A DNA stretch of 53,517 bases from contig JAALOD010000003.1 of the NCBI GenBank assembly GCA_013372845.1, positions 27,754 through 81,270 on the forward strand. The letters run 5' to 3'. Source of the DNA: Candidatus Udaeobacter sp. Its GTDB lineage: Bacteria; Verrucomicrobiota; Verrucomicrobiia; Chthoniobacterales; UBA10450. Below are positions 7,773 to 19,355 of the stretch, one piece after another; position 1 is the first letter of the stretch; each line of letters starts with the position of its first letter. The position numbers and the translations under genes were made by a program. The notes below the pieces were generated by a model that ran no database searches, was not told where the DNA came from, and saw only the letters and a program-made list of their open reading frames with translations.

Positions 7773-10700
7773 ATGTCGGAACGTATTTACTTTGGAAGCA
7801 TCAAGGAAGGGATCGAACCACCGAATCTAATTGAGGTTCAGGCAAACTCGTACGTTGATTTCCTTCAGAAAGACGTCCCTTTTTCCAAGCGGAAAAATCA
7901 GGGACTGCAGGCTGTTTTCAAAGAGGTCTTTCCAATCGAGAGCTACGACGAGAAAGCGGTGCTCGATTTCAGTCACTATGAGATTGGCGAGCCCAAATTA
8001 GGCGCGTTGGAGGCGCAGCGGGAAGGACAGACCTACAGCGCGCCATTGCATGTCACGTTCCAATTGCGCGAAGAAAAAGGCACGAAGGAAGAGAAAGTTT
8101 ATATGGGCGAAATCCCACTGATGACTCCGCAGGGGACTTTCGTCATTAACGGCGCGGAGCGCGTAGTAGTAAGCCAATTGCACCGCTCTCCGGGGATCGC
8201 TTTTGAATCCACCGTCCACGTAAACGGCAAGGTCCTCTACAGTTTCCGGATTATTCCAGATCGGGGGTCATGGATTGAGGTCCAATTTGATACGGCTGAC
8301 CTTCTTTACATTTATCTCGATCGACGCAAGCGGCGTCGGAAGTTTCTTGCCACTACATTCCTTCGCGCCCTTGGCTACGGATCCGACGAAGACGTCATCA
8401 AACTTTTTTACAACATCGAGACCCTGAAGCTGAGCGAGAAACTCGACGAAGAGAAGCTGGCTACGAAAGTGCTGACTGCGGAGATCCGCGACGGCGATGT
8501 GACGGTGGCGCGGGCGTTCGAACCCCTTACCCTGGCGACCGTGCGCCAGATCATGGCGCTCAAAATTCACGAAGTGAAAGTGATCGACATCGCCAACGAT
8601 GACACCATCGTGAAGGCGCTTCGAAAAGACCCCGCGCACGACCAGGAAGAAGCGCTCAAGGATATTTACCGGCGTCTTCGCCCTGGCGATCCGCCGACTG
8701 TCGCCAATGCGCGTGCTTTGCTAAAAAGGCTCTTCTTCGATCCGAAGAAATACGACCTCGGGCGGGTGGGCCGTTACAAGATTAATCAAAAGCTTGGGAT
8801 CAACGTTGATTCTACCGAGCGGATTTTGACGGACAAGGATTTTATCGCTGCGATCAAATACCTGATCAATCTTCGACGGGGCGAAGGTACCCTCGATGAT
8901 ATTGATCATCTGGGCAGCCGCCGTGTGCGCACCGTTGGTGAATTACTGGCGAACCAGTGCCGAGTCGGTCTTGCTCGCACGGAGCGCCTGGTCAAGGAGC
9001 GCATGACTCTGTTCGATATCAATGTCGACGGCATGACGCCCCAGAAGCTGATCAATCCAAAGGCGCTTAGTGCGGTCATCCGCGATTTTTTTGGCCGGTC
9101 ACAGCTGTCGCAGTTCATGGATCAAACGAATCCACTCGCAGAGTTAACGCACAAGCGTCGTTTGTCTGCTCTTGGGCCGGGTGGCCTCAGCCGGGAACGT
9201 GCCGGGTTCGAGGTGCGCGACGTTCATCCGTCTCATTACGGGCGCATTTGTCCCATTGAGACACCGGAAGGACCAAACATCGGCTTGATTAGCTCGATGA
9301 GCACTTTCGCGCGCATCAATGAGTTTGGTTTCATCGAGACACCGTATCGCAAAGTGGAAAAGGGCCGCGTGACGGATCAGATCGAATATCTTACTGCTGA
9401 TCGCGAAGAGAATTTTCTCGTTGCGCAAGCTAATGCGCCTGTTGACGGACGTGGACATTTCACGGGTGAGAAAGTATCCGTGCGCTACCGCGGTGACTTT
9501 CTGGAAGTCGAGCCCTCCAAGGTGAATTACATGGACGTCTCGCCGAAACAGCTTGTATCAGTGGCGGCGGGCCTTATTCCGTTCCTCGAACACGACGACG
9601 CAAACCGGGCGCTGATGGGCTCTAATATGCAACGCCAGGGCGTTCCTCTCGTCGTTTCAGAGACGCCGCTCGTGGGCACGGGCCTGGAAGAGAAAGTGGC
9701 GCGAGACTCTCACGCGGTTGTTCTGGCAGCCGACAGCGGCAAGGTCGCTTCGGTTTCGGCAGACCAAATCATCGTCACGAAGGATGGCCATCTTCCCGAA
9801 AGCAAGAAGAAGCTCAAGACCGATCCGGAGGCTGGGATTCACGTTTATGAGCTCCGCAAATTTATGCGGTCAAATGCCGGCACGTGCGTGAACCAGAAAC
9901 CGATTGTACGCAGGGGTCAGCACGTGAAACGCGGTCAAGTCATCGCCGACGGTCCAAACACCGATCACGGCGAACTGGCTCTGGGGCGCAATGTGCTCGT
10001 CGCGTTCATGCCTTGGAATGGATACAACTTCGAGGATGCCATTATGATCTCGGAGAAAGTGGTCAAAGAAGACATCTACACGTCCATCCACATCGATGAA
10101 TTCGAGATCGGTGCGCGTGATACCAAGCTCGGACCAGAGGAAATTACGCGCGACATTCCCAACGTCAGCGAAGAGGCGCTGCGCAACCTGGGACCTGATG
10201 GGGTTGTGCGTGTAGGCGCGGAAGTGAAGCCGGGCGACATTCTTGTTGGGAAGATTACGCCGAAGAGTGAAACCGAATTGGCGCCGGAAGAGCGCCTGTT
10301 GCGTGCAATTTTTGGCGAGAAAGCAGCGGACGTAAAAGACACGTCGCTTACCGTTCCCTCAGGGACTTACGGAATTGTGATGGATGTAAAGGTCTCGTCC
10401 CGTCGCGAAGTTTCGCGGGAAAAACTGACCCCGGCGGAAACCAGACGACAACTCAAAACCATCAGCGAAGAACATAAGCGCAAGAAAGACGGACTGATCG
10501 AGCAACTGACGGATTCACTTTCAAACGTTTTACTCGGCGAAAAAGTTCCTCTGGATGTCGTAAACGCCAAGAACGGTGAGATCATCATTCCAGCCAATCG
10601 CAAGATCACCAAAACGCTCTTGCGCAAGCTGGCGACGGCCTACGATCACATCGAGATCGATCCGAGTCCGATCCGCAATAAGATTCGCGAAATCATTGGC

Positions 10701-11567
10701 GCCTACGAGCAGAAGTTCTCGGAGCTCGAACTCGAACGCGACCGCGCGATGGACCGGGTGGAAAGCGGTGACGATATCGACCCGGGAATCATCAAACAGG
10801 TCAAGGTTTACATCGCAAGCAAGCGCAAACTGAGCGTGGGCGATAAGATGGCCGGTCGCCACGGAAATAAAGGCGTTGTCGCCCGCATCGTGCCCGAAGA
10901 AGACATGCCTTTCCTGGCAGATGGCACGCCGGTTGAAATTGTGCTTAACCCCTTGGGCGTACCGAGCCGCATGAACGTGGGACAAGTTCTCGAAACACAC
11001 CTGGGCGTTGCCGCCAAGGCGCTGGGATTCAAAGTCGCGACTCCGGTGTTCGACGGAATTAAGGAGAAACAGATTCGCGAGTATTTGCACGATGCCCGGA
11101 AGAAGGAGGGATTCACTTGGGTGCAGGAAAGCGGCAAGGCAAAGCTTTTCGACGGACGGACCGGCGATCCTTTCGATCAGGAGGTCGTCGTTGGCTACAT
11201 CTATATGATGAAGCTCGGGCACCTGGTGGCAGACAAGATTCACGCTCGTGCGGTTGGACCGTATTCGCTCGTCACTCAACAGCCGCTCGGCGGTAAGGCG
11301 CAATACGGTGGCCAGCGTTTTGGTGAAATGGAAGTGTGGGCGCTGGAAGCGTACGGAGCTGCCTATACTTTGCAGGAACTGCTCACCGTTAAATCCGATG
11401 ACGTGCAAGGACGGACCCGGATTTATGAGTCGATCGTCAAGGGCGATAACTCGCTTGAAGCGGGTACACCTGAATCTTTCAACGTTCTCATCAAGGAAAT
11501 GCAGAGCCTGGGCCTCGACGTGAAGGTCGGTGGCCAGGCGCCTACCTTTCTAGAGAGCGTCGCATAA
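7773..11567 (+). CDS. rpoB: DNA-directed RNA polymerase subunit beta
   Basis: The 1264-residue protein is colinear with bacterial beta subunits. Rifampicin cluster I near residues 440-475 reads [27 protein letters not shown], keeping the Asp, His and Ser residues of rifampicin-sensitive enzymes. [31 protein letters not shown] and [18 protein letters not shown] (active-site region) and the C-terminal [18 protein letters not shown], which contacts beta-prime, are present. It is shorter than the E. coli subunit (1342) because lineage-specific insertions are missing. No frame defect. Together with rpoC, 30 bp downstream, it forms the polymerase core. Confidence 0.98.
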   Translation: MSERIYFGSIKEGIEPPNLIEVQANSYVDFLQKDVPFSKRKNQGLQAVFKEVFPIESYDEKAVLDFSHYEIGEPKLGALEAQREGQTYSAPLHVTFQLREEKGTKEEKVYMGEIPLMTPQGTFVINGAERVVVSQLHRSPGIAFESTVHVNGKVLYSFRIIPDRGSWIEVQFDTADLLYIYLDRRKRRRKFLATTFLRALGYGSDEDVIKLFYNIETLKLSEKLDEEKLATKVLTAEIRDGDVTVARAFEPLTLATVRQIMALKIHEVKVIDIANDDTIVKALRKDPAHDQEEALKDIYRRLRPGDPPTVANARALLKRLFFDPKKYDLGRVGRYKINQKLGINVDSTERILTDKDFIAAIKYLINLRRGEGTLDDIDHLGSRRVRTVGELLANQCRVGLARTERLVKERMTLFDINVDGMTPQKLINPKALSAVIRDFFGRSQLSQFMDQTNPLAELTHKRRLSALGPGGLSRERAGFEVRDVHPSHYGRICPIETPEGPNIGLISSMSTFARINEFGFIETPYRKVEKGRVTDQIEYLTADREENFLVAQANAPVDGRGHFTGEKVSVRYRGDFLEVEPSKVNYMDVSPKQLVSVAAGLIPFLEHDDANRALMGSNMQRQGVPLVVSETPLVGTGLEEKVARDSHAVVLAADSGKVASVSADQIIVTKDGHLPESKKKLKTDPEAGIHVYELRKFMRSNAGTCVNQKPIVRRGQHVKRGQVIADGPNTDHGELALGRNVLVAFMPWNGYNFEDAIMISEKVVKEDIYTSIHIDEFEIGARDTKLGPEEITRDIPNVSEEALRNLGPDGVVRVGAEVKPGDILVGKITPKSETELAPEERLLRAIFGEKAADVKDTSLTVPSGTYGIVMDVKVSSRREVSREKLTPAETRRQLKTISEEHKRKKDGLIEQLTDSLSNVLLGEKVPLDVVNAKNGEIIIPANRKITKTLLRKLATAYDHIEIDPSPIRNKIREIIGAYEQKFSELELERDRAMDRVESGDDIDPGIIKQVKVYIASKRKLSVGDKMAGRHGNKGVVARIVPEEDMPFLADGTPVEIVLNPLGVPSRMNVGQVLETHLGVAAKALGFKVATPVFDGIKEKQIREYLHDARKKEGFTWVQESGKAKLFDGRTGDPFDQEVVVGYIYMMKLGHLVADKIHARAVGPYSLVTQQPLGGKAQYGGQRFGEMEVWALEAYGAAYTLQELLTVKSDDVQGRTRIYESIVKGDNSLEAGTPESFNVLIKEMQSLGLDVKVGGQAPTFLESVA

Positions 11568-11597
11568 TTTTTAAGTTGTAAATTATTTGGAAAAAAC

Positions 11598-14500
11598 ATG
11601 AACGAACATTCCTGGCGTGAGTTAGTGGGCGAGGAACGCCCCGTGGGTTTTGATCAAGTCGCAATTGGCGTCGCGTCGAGTGACACGATGCGCTCGTGGA
11701 GCAAAGGCGAAGTCAAAAATCCCGAGACAATCAATTACCGGACGTTTAAACCGGAGAAGGGCGGTCTTTTCTGTGAACGCATTTTTGGTCCCACGCGCGA
11801 TTGGGAGTGCTCATGCGGAAAATACAAGCGGATTAAACATAAGGGCGTCATCTGCGACCGGTGCGGCGTGGAGGTTACGCTGGCTCGCGTCCGTCGCGAA
11901 CGGATGGGGCACATCGAATTAGCTGTGCCTGTCTCGCACATCTGGTTTTACAAATGCATGCCCTCTCGTATCGGGCTTATGCTTGATATGAGCGCACGCC
12001 AGCTCGAGCGCGTCATTTATTACGAGGACTACATCGTCATCGATCCGGGCAAGACGCCGTTGCAGAAGACGCAACTGCTGAACGAAGTTGAATACCGCGA
12101 GGCGCAGGAGCAATACGGGGAGGATTTCGTTGCCGGCATGGGCGCCGAAGCAATCAGAAAACTTCTGGCCGAGATCGATCTCAACAAGCTCAACAAGGAG
12201 CTTGAGAAAGCAATGGCCGCCACCAAGAGCAAACAGATTCGCAAGAAACTGGCGAAGCGTCTCAAGCTCATCCAGGGCTTCCAAAATTCGCACGCGCGTC
12301 CCGAATGGATGATTCTGGATGTATTGCCGGTTATTCCGCCGGATTTACGGCCCCTCGTTCCTCTCGAAGGCGGACGTTTCGCGACCTCAGATCTGAACGA
12401 TCTTTATCGCCGGGTTATTAACCGTAACAACCGGTTGAAAAACCTGCTCATGCTCAAGACGCCGGATGTCATCATTCGCAATGAAAAGCGAATGTTGCAG
12501 GAAGCGGTGGACGCTTTGTTCGACAACGGCCGACATGGGCGGGCTGTAACTGGCGCCGGCAATCGGCCTCTCAAGTCACTGAGCGACATGCTCAAGGGCA
12601 AGGGTGGACGTTTCCGTCAAAATCTGCTTGGCAAACGCGTGGATTACTCAGGCCGCTCTGTAATTGTGATCGGTCCGGAGCTGAAGCTGCAGCAATGCGG
12701 ATTGCCGAAGAAGATGGCGCTTGTGCTTTTCGAACCATTCATCATTCGCCGGCTTAAAGACCTTGGCTACGTGCATACCGTGCGCAGCGCGAAAAAGATG
12801 ATCGAGCGCCAGACGCCGGAGGTGTGGGACATTCTCGATGAAGTGACCAAGGGTCATCCGGTGTTGCTCAATCGCGCGCCCACTTTGCACCGATTGTCCA
12901 TTCAGGCTTTTGAACCTCAATTGATCGAGGGCGAAGCCATTCGCATTCATCCGCTGGTTTGCACTGCTTATAATGCGGACTTCGACGGCGACCAGATGGC
13001 TGTGCATGTGCCGCTCTCGGTGGAAGCCCAGATGGAGGCGCGCATGCTGATGCTCGCGCCGAATAACATTTTTTCTCCTTCCAGCGGAAAGCCGATTACC
13101 ACGCCTTCTCAAGACATCACGCTGGGCTGCTACTATCTCACCCAAAACCCGCGCGGTGTAGGCAAGGATGGACAGCGGCTCCCACTCTTCGCCGATGCAG
13201 CCGAAGTGGAATTTGCGATGGCAGAGCGAAGCATTCACACGCACGACCGCATCCGGATTAAGAACCCCGATTTCGGTAAGCAAACAATCTACGGAAACGC
13301 AGAGGCCAGAACGATCGAAACCACTGCAGGCCGTGTCATTTTCAATGAGATTTGGCCCAAACAGCTTGGATTTTTCAACAAACCCGCGGGCAAGAAGCAA
13401 CTTAGCGATATTATCTGGCGCTGTTATCAAATCGCGGGACCGGCAGAGACTGTCGTCACTCTGGACAAATTAAAGGAACTCGGTTTTGCCGAGGCAACCA
13501 AAGCTGGCATCTCAATTGGAATTTCGGACATGATCATTCCGAAAGAGAAAGAGACCGAGCTGGAAAACGCCTATAAGCAGATTCGACAGGTTGAGCAGCA
13601 ATATCGCAAGGGCATCATCACCGATGGTGAGCGCTACAACAAGATCATCGACATCTGGACGCACGCCGGTGATGAGATTTCCAGCGCGATGTTTCGCACT
13701 TTGGAACACAACGACGGCCGTAAGGAGTTGAATCCGGTCTTCTTGATGGTCGATTCCGGCTCACGCGGCAACCGCCAGCAGGTTCGTCAGCTCGCAGGCA
13801 TGCGAGGTTTGATGGCCAAACCTTCGGGCGAAATCATTGAGCGGCCGATCACATCGAACTTCCGCGAGGGGTTGAGCGTGCTCGAGTACTTTATTTCTAC
13901 TCACGGCGCTCGAAAAGGTCTTGCGGACACGGCGCTGAAGACTGCCGACTCCGGATATCTAACGCGAAAACTGGTCGATGCTGCTCAGGACGTGATCATC
14001 AACGAAGCGGACTGCGGGACTGTAAACGGCATCGTAGTGCGCTCGATTTACGAGGGCGACGAGGAAGTAGTAGATCTCGGCCAGCGCATAATCGGACGTG
14101 TAAGTTGCGAAACCATCGCTGATCCAGTGGATAAAAAGAAGAAGATCGTCAAAGCGAATCAGTTGATTGATGAAAAGATCGCGGCGGAGCTTCAGCGCGT
14201 TGGCGTGGAGAGCTTGAAGATTCGTTCGGTTCTTACCTGCGAGTGCGGCCGAGGCGTGTGCGCGATGTGTTATGGGCGCAACCTGGCTACGGGCCAGTTC
14301 GTTAAGCTTGGCGAAGCAGTAGGCATTATTGCGGCCCAATCGATTGGCGAGCCGGGAACGCAGTTGACGATGCGCACATTCCACATTGGCGGCACGGCCA
14401 GCCAGACTTTCAAGCAACCGATCATCAAGGCCAAGAACGACGGCACGGTGCGCTTCAATGACCTGAGGACTGTCCAGGCACTCGACGGTAGTTGGATCGC

Positions 14501-15716
14501 GTTGAACAAGAACGGCTCAATCAGCGTGCACAATGCAGAAGGCCGCGAACTCGAACGCTACAACGTGGTGATCGGCTCAATGATTTCTAAAGGCGACGGA
14601 ACCGAGGTAAAAAAGGGTGAGACCTTCGTTCAATGGGACCCCTACAACGTGCCGATTCTCACCGACAAGAGTGGCAAGATCGAGTTCCGCGACATGATCG
14701 CGGGTGTCACGATCAAACGCGACGTCGATGAGGCGACGGGCCTGATGGGCACCGTTATCATTGAGCACAAGGAAGATTTGCACCCACAAATTGTTATCGT
14801 GGATGACAAGAAGGAAGTGCTCGCCAGCTACTCCATCCCGGCCGGCGCTCACGTCATCGTGGAAGAAGGTCAAAAGGTGCGAGCTGGCGCATTGCTGGCA
14901 AAGACACCGCGGAAAGTCGCGAAGACCAAAGACATCACCGGAGGTTTGCCACGCGTGGCCGAATTATTCGAAGCGCGCCGGCCGAAGGACGCGGCTGAGA
15001 TTGCCAAGATCGATGGCGTGGTTGAGATGGGTGGCACTGTCCGCGGAAAACGACGCTTGATTTTGAAGGACCCCGACACCGGAGCCGAGGAAGAACACCT
15101 GATCCCGCTTACCAAACACATTATCGTGTTTAAGGGCGACTTCGTGAAGAAAGGTCAGCAACTTACCGAAGGCCCTGTAGTACCTCACGAAATTCTCGAG
15201 GTCTGCGGACCGCAGGATTTGCAGGAGCACCTGGTCAACGAAGTCCAGGAGGTATATCGGCTACAGGGCGTGGAGATTAACGACAAGCATATCGAAATCA
15301 TCGTGCGCCAGATGTTGCGCAAGGTGAAGATCACCGATCCTGGCGATACGTCGTTGCTCTGGGGTGATCAGGTCGACAAACTCGACTTCGAAGACGAAAA
15401 CAAGAAGGTGGTCGAGAAAGGTGGCAAGCCGGCAGAAGCCGTTCCCGTCCTACTCGGCATCACGAAGGCTTCACTCGAAACGGACAGCTTTATTTCCGCT
15501 GCCTCGTTCCAAGATACGACTCGCGTTCTTACGGAGGCGGCTACACTGGGTAAGGTCGATAAACTGCGCGGCTTCAAGGAAAACGTGATTATGGGTCACT
15601 TGATTCCCGCCGGCACCGGTTTCCCTGAGCACCGCGAGATTAAGCTGGTGGAAAAAGGTGAGCCGATCGGCGCACCGGTAATGGAAGAAGCCGAGGCGCA
15701 GCCGGCCATCGGGTGA
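11598..15716 (+). CDS. rpoC: DNA-directed RNA polymerase subunit beta-prime
   Basis: The 1372-residue protein holds the N-terminal zinc ribbon (CSCGKYKR...CDRCGVEV, from about residue 70), the clamp and lid region [13 protein letters not shown], and the absolutely conserved [14 protein letters not shown] near residues 458-471, whose three aspartates bind the catalytic magnesium. A second zinc site, [14 protein letters not shown], lies near residue 880, and [20 protein letters not shown] follows. The C-terminal part includes [17 protein letters not shown]. Length fits the family. A palindromic repeat element follows the stop at once. Confidence 0.98.
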   Translation: MNEHSWRELVGEERPVGFDQVAIGVASSDTMRSWSKGEVKNPETINYRTFKPEKGGLFCERIFGPTRDWECSCGKYKRIKHKGVICDRCGVEVTLARVRRERMGHIELAVPVSHIWFYKCMPSRIGLMLDMSARQLERVIYYEDYIVIDPGKTPLQKTQLLNEVEYREAQEQYGEDFVAGMGAEAIRKLLAEIDLNKLNKELEKAMAATKSKQIRKKLAKRLKLIQGFQNSHARPEWMILDVLPVIPPDLRPLVPLEGGRFATSDLNDLYRRVINRNNRLKNLLMLKTPDVIIRNEKRMLQEAVDALFDNGRHGRAVTGAGNRPLKSLSDMLKGKGGRFRQNLLGKRVDYSGRSVIVIGPELKLQQCGLPKKMALVLFEPFIIRRLKDLGYVHTVRSAKKMIERQTPEVWDILDEVTKGHPVLLNRAPTLHRLSIQAFEPQLIEGEAIRIHPLVCTAYNADFDGDQMAVHVPLSVEAQMEARMLMLAPNNIFSPSSGKPITTPSQDITLGCYYLTQNPRGVGKDGQRLPLFADAAEVEFAMAERSIHTHDRIRIKNPDFGKQTIYGNAEARTIETTAGRVIFNEIWPKQLGFFNKPAGKKQLSDIIWRCYQIAGPAETVVTLDKLKELGFAEATKAGISIGISDMIIPKEKETELENAYKQIRQVEQQYRKGIITDGERYNKIIDIWTHAGDEISSAMFRTLEHNDGRKELNPVFLMVDSGSRGNRQQVRQLAGMRGLMAKPSGEIIERPITSNFREGLSVLEYFISTHGARKGLADTALKTADSGYLTRKLVDAAQDVIINEADCGTVNGIVVRSIYEGDEEVVDLGQRIIGRVSCETIADPVDKKKKIVKANQLIDEKIAAELQRVGVESLKIRSVLTCECGRGVCAMCYGRNLATGQFVKLGEAVGIIAAQSIGEPGTQLTMRTFHIGGTASQTFKQPIIKAKNDGTVRFNDLRTVQALDGSWIALNKNGSISVHNAEGRELERYNVVIGSMISKGDGTEVKKGETFVQWDPYNVPILTDKSGKIEFRDMIAGVTIKRDVDEATGLMGTVIIEHKEDLHPQIVIVDDKKEVLASYSIPAGAHVIVEEGQKVRAGALLAKTPRKVAKTKDITGGLPRVAELFEARRPKDAAEIAKIDGVVEMGGTVRGKRRLILKDPDTGAEEEHLIPLTKHIIVFKGDFVKKGQQLTEGPVVPHEILEVCGPQDLQEHLVNEVQEVYRLQGVEINDKHIEIIVRQMLRKVKITDPGDTSLLWGDQVDKLDFEDENKKVVEKGGKPAEAVPVLLGITKASLETDSFISAASFQDTTRVLTEAATLGKVDKLRGFKENVIMGHLIPAGTGFPEHREIKLVEKGEPIGAPVMEEAEAQPAIG

Positions 15717-15719
15717 CAG

Positions 15720-15854
15720 TTGTAGGGTGTCTGTGTCGGGCGCCATCTAACGGATTGGCGTTTCACAGAATGGAGCCGGCGGGAGCCGAGCGACATAGAC
15801 GGGAAGCCCCGACCGGGTGAGGGAGCTGGCGCGAGCGAATCAAACGCCCTACAA
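15720..15854 (+). repeat. Palindromic repeat, TTGTAGGG family (copy 1)
   Basis: The gap between rpoC and the next gene is nearly filled by a 135-bp element bounded by TTGTAGGGTGT (15720-15730) and ACGCCCTACAA (15844-15854), which pair with one G-T wobble. Inside, CTGTG...CACAG encloses CGCCA...TGGCG, and a CGGG-AAGC-CCCG hairpin follows. Related termini occur at 21553-21621 and 40094-40118. It may double as the rpoBC transcription end. Confidence 0.75.
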
Positions 15855-15862
15855 TTTGCCTG

Positions 15863-16408
15863 ATGTCGATCGTCACTAAGACAGGCGACAAAGGCGAAAC
15901 GTCCCTGATGTACGGCCATCGCGTCTCGAAGAGCGATGCGCGCGTCGATGCTTACGGCTGTGTGGATGAGCTGACTGCTGCGCTTGGTTTGGCTCGATCC
16001 ATTGCGACCGATACATTCATTTCTGACGAAATCTTCGCCGCACAAAAAGATTTGGTTGTCGTTATGGGAGAACTGGCAACCGCTCCGAGCGATAGGGAGC
16101 GTTTCGCAAAAGATGGCTTTCACATCACCACGTCGGCGATAGTCGACCGCATCACAGCGGTGATTAACGAACTTGAGAAAGACAAATCGCTTTATCCGAA
16201 GGACTGGGTGATTCCTGGGGGAACACGCGTTTCCGCGGCTCTCGATTTTGCTCGCACAACATGCCGTCGCGCCGAGCGACACATCGCTGCGTTCAGTACC
16301 AGTGACGCAGAATTCAATGGTGAGATTTTGCGTTACCTGAATCGTCTTTCCGATCTCTGCTGGGTCCTCGCCAGATACGTCGAGAAAGATTCGCGGAATT
16401 CCGGTTAG
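15863..16408 (+). CDS. Cob(I)alamin adenosyltransferase, PduO type
   Basis: The 181-residue protein starts with the PduO-type signature TKTGDKGETSLMYGxRVSKxDxRVDAYGxVDEL, which binds ATP, and later has the helix-bundle signatures IPGGTxxSAxLDxARTxCRRAER and a C-terminal YLNRLSDLCWVLARY. These enzymes transfer the adenosyl group of ATP to cob(I)alamin to make adenosylcobalamin; they act as trimers in the cytosol. No B12 pathway gene lies beside it, so it probably serves salvage of imported corrinoid. The ATG is only 8 bp after the upstream repeat element. Confidence 0.93.
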   Translation: MSIVTKTGDKGETSLMYGHRVSKSDARVDAYGCVDELTAALGLARSIATDTFISDEIFAAQKDLVVVMGELATAPSDRERFAKDGFHITTSAIVDRITAVINELEKDKSLYPKDWVIPGGTRVSAALDFARTTCRRAERHIAAFSTSDAEFNGEILRYLNRLSDLCWVLARYVEKDSRNSG

Positions 16409-16432
16409 CGGCGCGTTGCTGCGACACGCCCC

Positions 16433-16449
16433 GGATTGCGCTGCAATCC
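16433..16449 (+). terminator. Hairpin after the adenosyltransferase gene
   Basis: GGATTGC-GCT-GCAATCC is a perfect 7-bp hairpin that starts 24 bp after the stop. There is no U-run, so it is a terminator only by position; it may be part of a palindromic repeat. Confidence 0.3.
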
Positions 16450-16512
16450 AGCGTCAAAAATTGGCAACTCCCCGGCAGCGGAAGTCATCGCTTGTTGGTA
16501 GAAATGCCGGCG

Positions 16513-17281
16513 ATGAAGATCAGAATCACATTAATCGCAGCAATTTCATTTTGTCTTTCCATTGTCCGCGCCGACGAAGCAATCTTCGCCTGGACTTACA
16601 CCACCGATTTGCTTCCCAAAGGCCGGTGGGAATTTGAGCAATGGATGACCGCGCGCTGGGAAAAAGAGCACGGCATCTACAATGTCTTCGATTTTCGCGA
16701 AGAGCTCGAGTATGGCGTGACAGATAATCTTCAGATCGCGCTCTACTTGAATCATCATTACGTTAACGCGGATGACGATGTTCCGGCGGAGGACCCAAAA
16801 CATCCTGGTCGCCGATTGCCGGGAGTGTACGAGACCGGCGGCGAGGATGTCCACGCCGGCCACGATCCATCCACGCCATTCGACAGTTATCACTTCGAAT
16901 CAGTTCCTTTGGGCGTTAAACGTCAACTACGAACTCCAATTCGAAAAGGAGGCTGACGGCAGCTACGAGCGCGACGGCATGTTCGAATGGTTCACCGGGC
17001 TTTCTTACCGGTTTGTGCGCAATTGGTCAGGAGGTTTGGAATTTTGGAATCATCACGAATTCGCCGATGCCACCGTCCACGAGCATTCAGCTTACTTTGT
17101 CGGACCGACTATTCATTATGGCGGCGAACGCTGGTGGGCCACCCTGGGATTCCTTCATCAGTTACCAATCGGGCAGGCGTTCAGTCAGGATAACAAGGAG
17201 TTTGCCGTGCACGACGGTTACATCTTTGGCGATGAGCACGAAAAATATTGCGTGCGGGTTCGAATAGGGTTTAATTTTTGA
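16513..17281 (+). pseudogene. DUF6662-like exported protein, frameshifted with internal loss
   Basis: The frame from 16513 (signal peptide ending SIVRA-DEA; upstream ATG and TTG starts are possible) runs TYTTDLLPKGRWEFEQW...EELEYGVTDNLQIALYLNHHY and closes at 16956. The frame shifted by one base carries LWALNVNYELQFEKE...GLSYRF...GLEFWNHHEF...HSAYFVGPTIHYGGERWWATL...GDEHEK and ends at 17281. The switch is near 16900-16915. In the family as I remember it, a segment of about 50 residues (a LLSPYxDPxGxAxYxEP type region) lies between these halves; it is missing here, so a deletion rather than a single-base slip is likely. The alternating aromatic and polar pattern suggests an outer-membrane beta-barrel. 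Function is unknown; the neighbours suggest a redox or metal context. Confidence 0.7.
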
Positions 17282-17373
17282 CCTTATCGCAATCCGACAT
17301 CAAAAATAGCAACGCTCCGGCAGCGCATTGCTGAAGTCGGTGCCAGAGATCGAAGCGGTGAAGGTGCAGCGTC

Positions 17374-17916
17374 TTGACGCTGCTTTTCTTGATGAAATCC
17401 GAATTGGTCTTCGTAGCACTTCCAATCTCCGCAATCGTAGCGCCCTCGGCTTTTGCCGTTCAATATCTCAGCGTCGATCAGGCCCAAAAGGCAATCTTTC
17501 CTGGTAAATCCTTCACAGCCGCGCCGGTTAAACTGACCGCGGCGCAACGCAAGGCCATCGAACAGGCAAGCGGTGTTCGCGTGTTGAAAGATGAGCAACC
17601 CGTCTGGCGGGTCGGAGCCGGCGGGTGGTTCATTGTCGATGAAGTAGTCGGGAAACATGAATTCATTACATATGCGGTTGGCTTGAACTCGGATGGATCG
17701 GTCAAGCAGATTGAAATCATGGACTATCGCGAAACCTATGGTGGCCAGATTCGAGATCAAAAGTGGCGTGCCCAATTTGTCGGGAAGAACGGCAGATCGA
17801 CTCTCAAACTCGATAGCGATATCAAGAACATCAGTGGAGCGACTTTGAGTTGTCGGCACATCACTGACGGGGTTAAACGCCTCGTGGCATTTTATGAGAT
17901 CGCCCTCAAGCATTGA
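17374..17916 (+). CDS. FMN-binding domain protein (exported, flavinylated)
   Basis: The 180-residue product (or 174 if the ATG at 17392 is used, which gives a cleaner signal peptide ending SAFA-VQY) has the FMN_bind fold: KITYAVGLNxDGSVKxIEIM-like strands, DYRETYGGQIR, and near the C-terminus ISGATLSCRHITDGVKR. The SGAT motif is the known site where ApbE links FMN to threonine through a phosphoester bond. It therefore looks like a periplasmic one-electron or two-electron flavin carrier. The next gene, overlapping by 23 bp, is the ApbE-type transferase. It is the only member of this cluster with an intact frame. Confidence 0.85.
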   Translation: MTLLFLMKSELVFVALPISAIVAPSAFAVQYLSVDQAQKAIFPGKSFTAAPVKLTAAQRKAIEQASGVRVLKDEQPVWRVGAGGWFIVDEVVGKHEFITYAVGLNSDGSVKQIEIMDYRETYGGQIRDQKWRAQFVGKNGRSTLKLDSDIKNISGATLSCRHITDGVKRLVAFYEIALKH

Positions 17917-18804
17917 AGTGCGGCGGTGTCGTCCGCTGCTGGGCACATTTGTCGAAATCACGGCGCGTGGACGCGACGAAAGATTACTCGCTCGCGGAAT
18001 CGAAGCTGGATTCGCTGCGATTGCGACGGTGCATCGCCTAATGAGCTTTCACGACCGCTTAAGTGATGTCTCGCGCATGAATCGGGACGCGTTTCCAAAA
18101 GGTGTGAACGTGCATCCGTGGACCTGGCAGGTCATGAAGGCATCAAAGCGGTTTGCCGAAGAGAGCCACGGCACGTTCGATATTACGGTCGCTCCATGGC
18201 TCACCAAATGGAATTATCTTCCTCGTCGCGGTTATAAGTTTAGTCCAACCGCCAGCTCGGTGACATTTTTCTTCGACGAAACTACGAGGTCTTTTTCCGC
18301 CGGGGCTTGATTGTAGATCTTGGAGGGATCGCGAAGGGTTTTGCAGTCGATCGCGCAGTCGATGCGTTGAAGGAGAATGGAATTGAGTGCGGACTCGTAA
18401 ATGCCGGCGGCGACCTAAGAACATTTGGGCTGGCATCGCAGCTTATTCATCTGCGACATCCCACAGATCCGACGCGCGTTGCCGGAGCGGTGCAGCTGCG
18501 CGAGCGTGCCATGGCGACTTCGGCAATCTATTTTGAGCGTCGAAAATATCGCGGCAAATATGTGGGCCCATTGCTCGACGGGCGAACCGGTCAATCTTCG
18601 CGTGACCTAATCAGCGTGAGTGTGGCGGCTGCGGAATGCATGGTAGCAGATGCATTGACGAAAATCGTCTTCGCACTGCGCGAAAAAGCCGCGGGTTTGC
18701 TGGTGCAGTGTCGGGCGGATGCATTGTTGCTTGAGCGCGGAGGGGCGCCATCATGGATGTTTCACTCATCATGCGACACCCGCGACCGGATTCGATTCGA
18801 TTGA
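17894..18804 (+). pseudogene. apbE: FAD:protein FMN transferase (ApbE), frameshifted
   Basis: The first frame (17894..18310) has the ApbE start RCRPLLGTFVEITARG, then MSFHDRLSDVSRMNRD and the FDITVAPWL motif. The second (up to 18804) has LIVDLGGIAKGFAVDRAVDAL, VNAGGDLRTFG, the ATSAIYF region and DGRTGQ, all ApbE hallmarks, including acidic residues that bind magnesium. In the second frame DIFLRRNYEVFFRRGLIVDLGG reads through from about 18254, so the slip lies near 18245-18260. ApbE attaches FMN to SGAT threonines of exported proteins such as the upstream gene. As written, translation ends at residue 138, before the catalytic core. No separate lipoprotein signal is seen, though the real start could be further upstream. 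Confidence 0.85.
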
Positions 18805-19308
18805 AGCGCTCGCAGAGATATTTTCTCTACGCGGTATTGGCCCTGGTTTTCTGGAGCGGAGTGGCGTGGGCGTATTGGAATTACCTTCGATCGCCTGAGG
18901 ATTTTCAGACAAACGCGAAATCCTGGGCAATGAAAATCCATGGCGCTGCCGCGATGGCGATTCTTGTACTGATCGGCATGCTCTTGAACGGTCATGTGAG
19001 ATTCGCATGGCGTGTGCGCCGCAATCGAGCAAACGGCTCGATTTTTCTGAGTGCGTTCGCCGTTTTAACCATCACCGGTTACGGCCTTTATTATGCCGGT
19101 GGCGAAAGCCTGCGTGCGTGGACGAGGCCTGGCGTTGCCGATTTTGCTGTTGATCCACATCTTTCTGGGAAGGAGGACACGCCCTACGGTTCAATCCTCA
19201 ATGAGGTCACGCTTTGCGTCTCGGGGCGTCGAGGATCGTCCCAACGCGGCAGTTAATGAGGGCAGTAACAGCGCTGAATTTCAGGTTGCGCATCGACGCG
19301 GGCTGTAG
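18771..19308 (+). pseudogene. DUF4405-like four-helix membrane protein, frameshifted
   Basis: Frame one (ATG 18753 or 18771) encodes three membrane helices: YFLYAVLALVFWSGVAW, KIHGAAAMAILVLIGMLLNGHV with histidines that could bind heme, and LSAFAVLTITGYGLYYAGGESLRAW. The fourth helix, GLALPILLLIHIFLGRRTRP, is in the next frame, which ends at 19308. The junction near 19123 also lacks several residues where the family has a conserved histidine, so a short deletion with frame change is likely. DUF4405 proteins are thought to pass electrons through the inner membrane to flavinylated FMN_bind partners, matching the genes before it, with which it overlaps. Confidence 0.7.
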
Positions 19309-19355
19309 CATCTTCATCGTCCCGCTCTGGAGTTCCCCCTCGCGGATTTTCTCCT

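Noticed and set aside
10530-11408. 292-codon minus-strand frame inside rpoB
   Set aside because: Antisense shadow of a highly expressed gene with biased codon use; no recognisable domain or start signal.
12648-13430. 260-codon minus-strand frame inside rpoC
   Set aside because: Antisense shadow of rpoC; the sequence has no family features.
15596-16282. Minus-strand frame spanning the rpoC end, the repeat and the adenosyltransferase
   Set aside because: It crosses two certain genes on the other strand and a palindromic repeat; no independent support.
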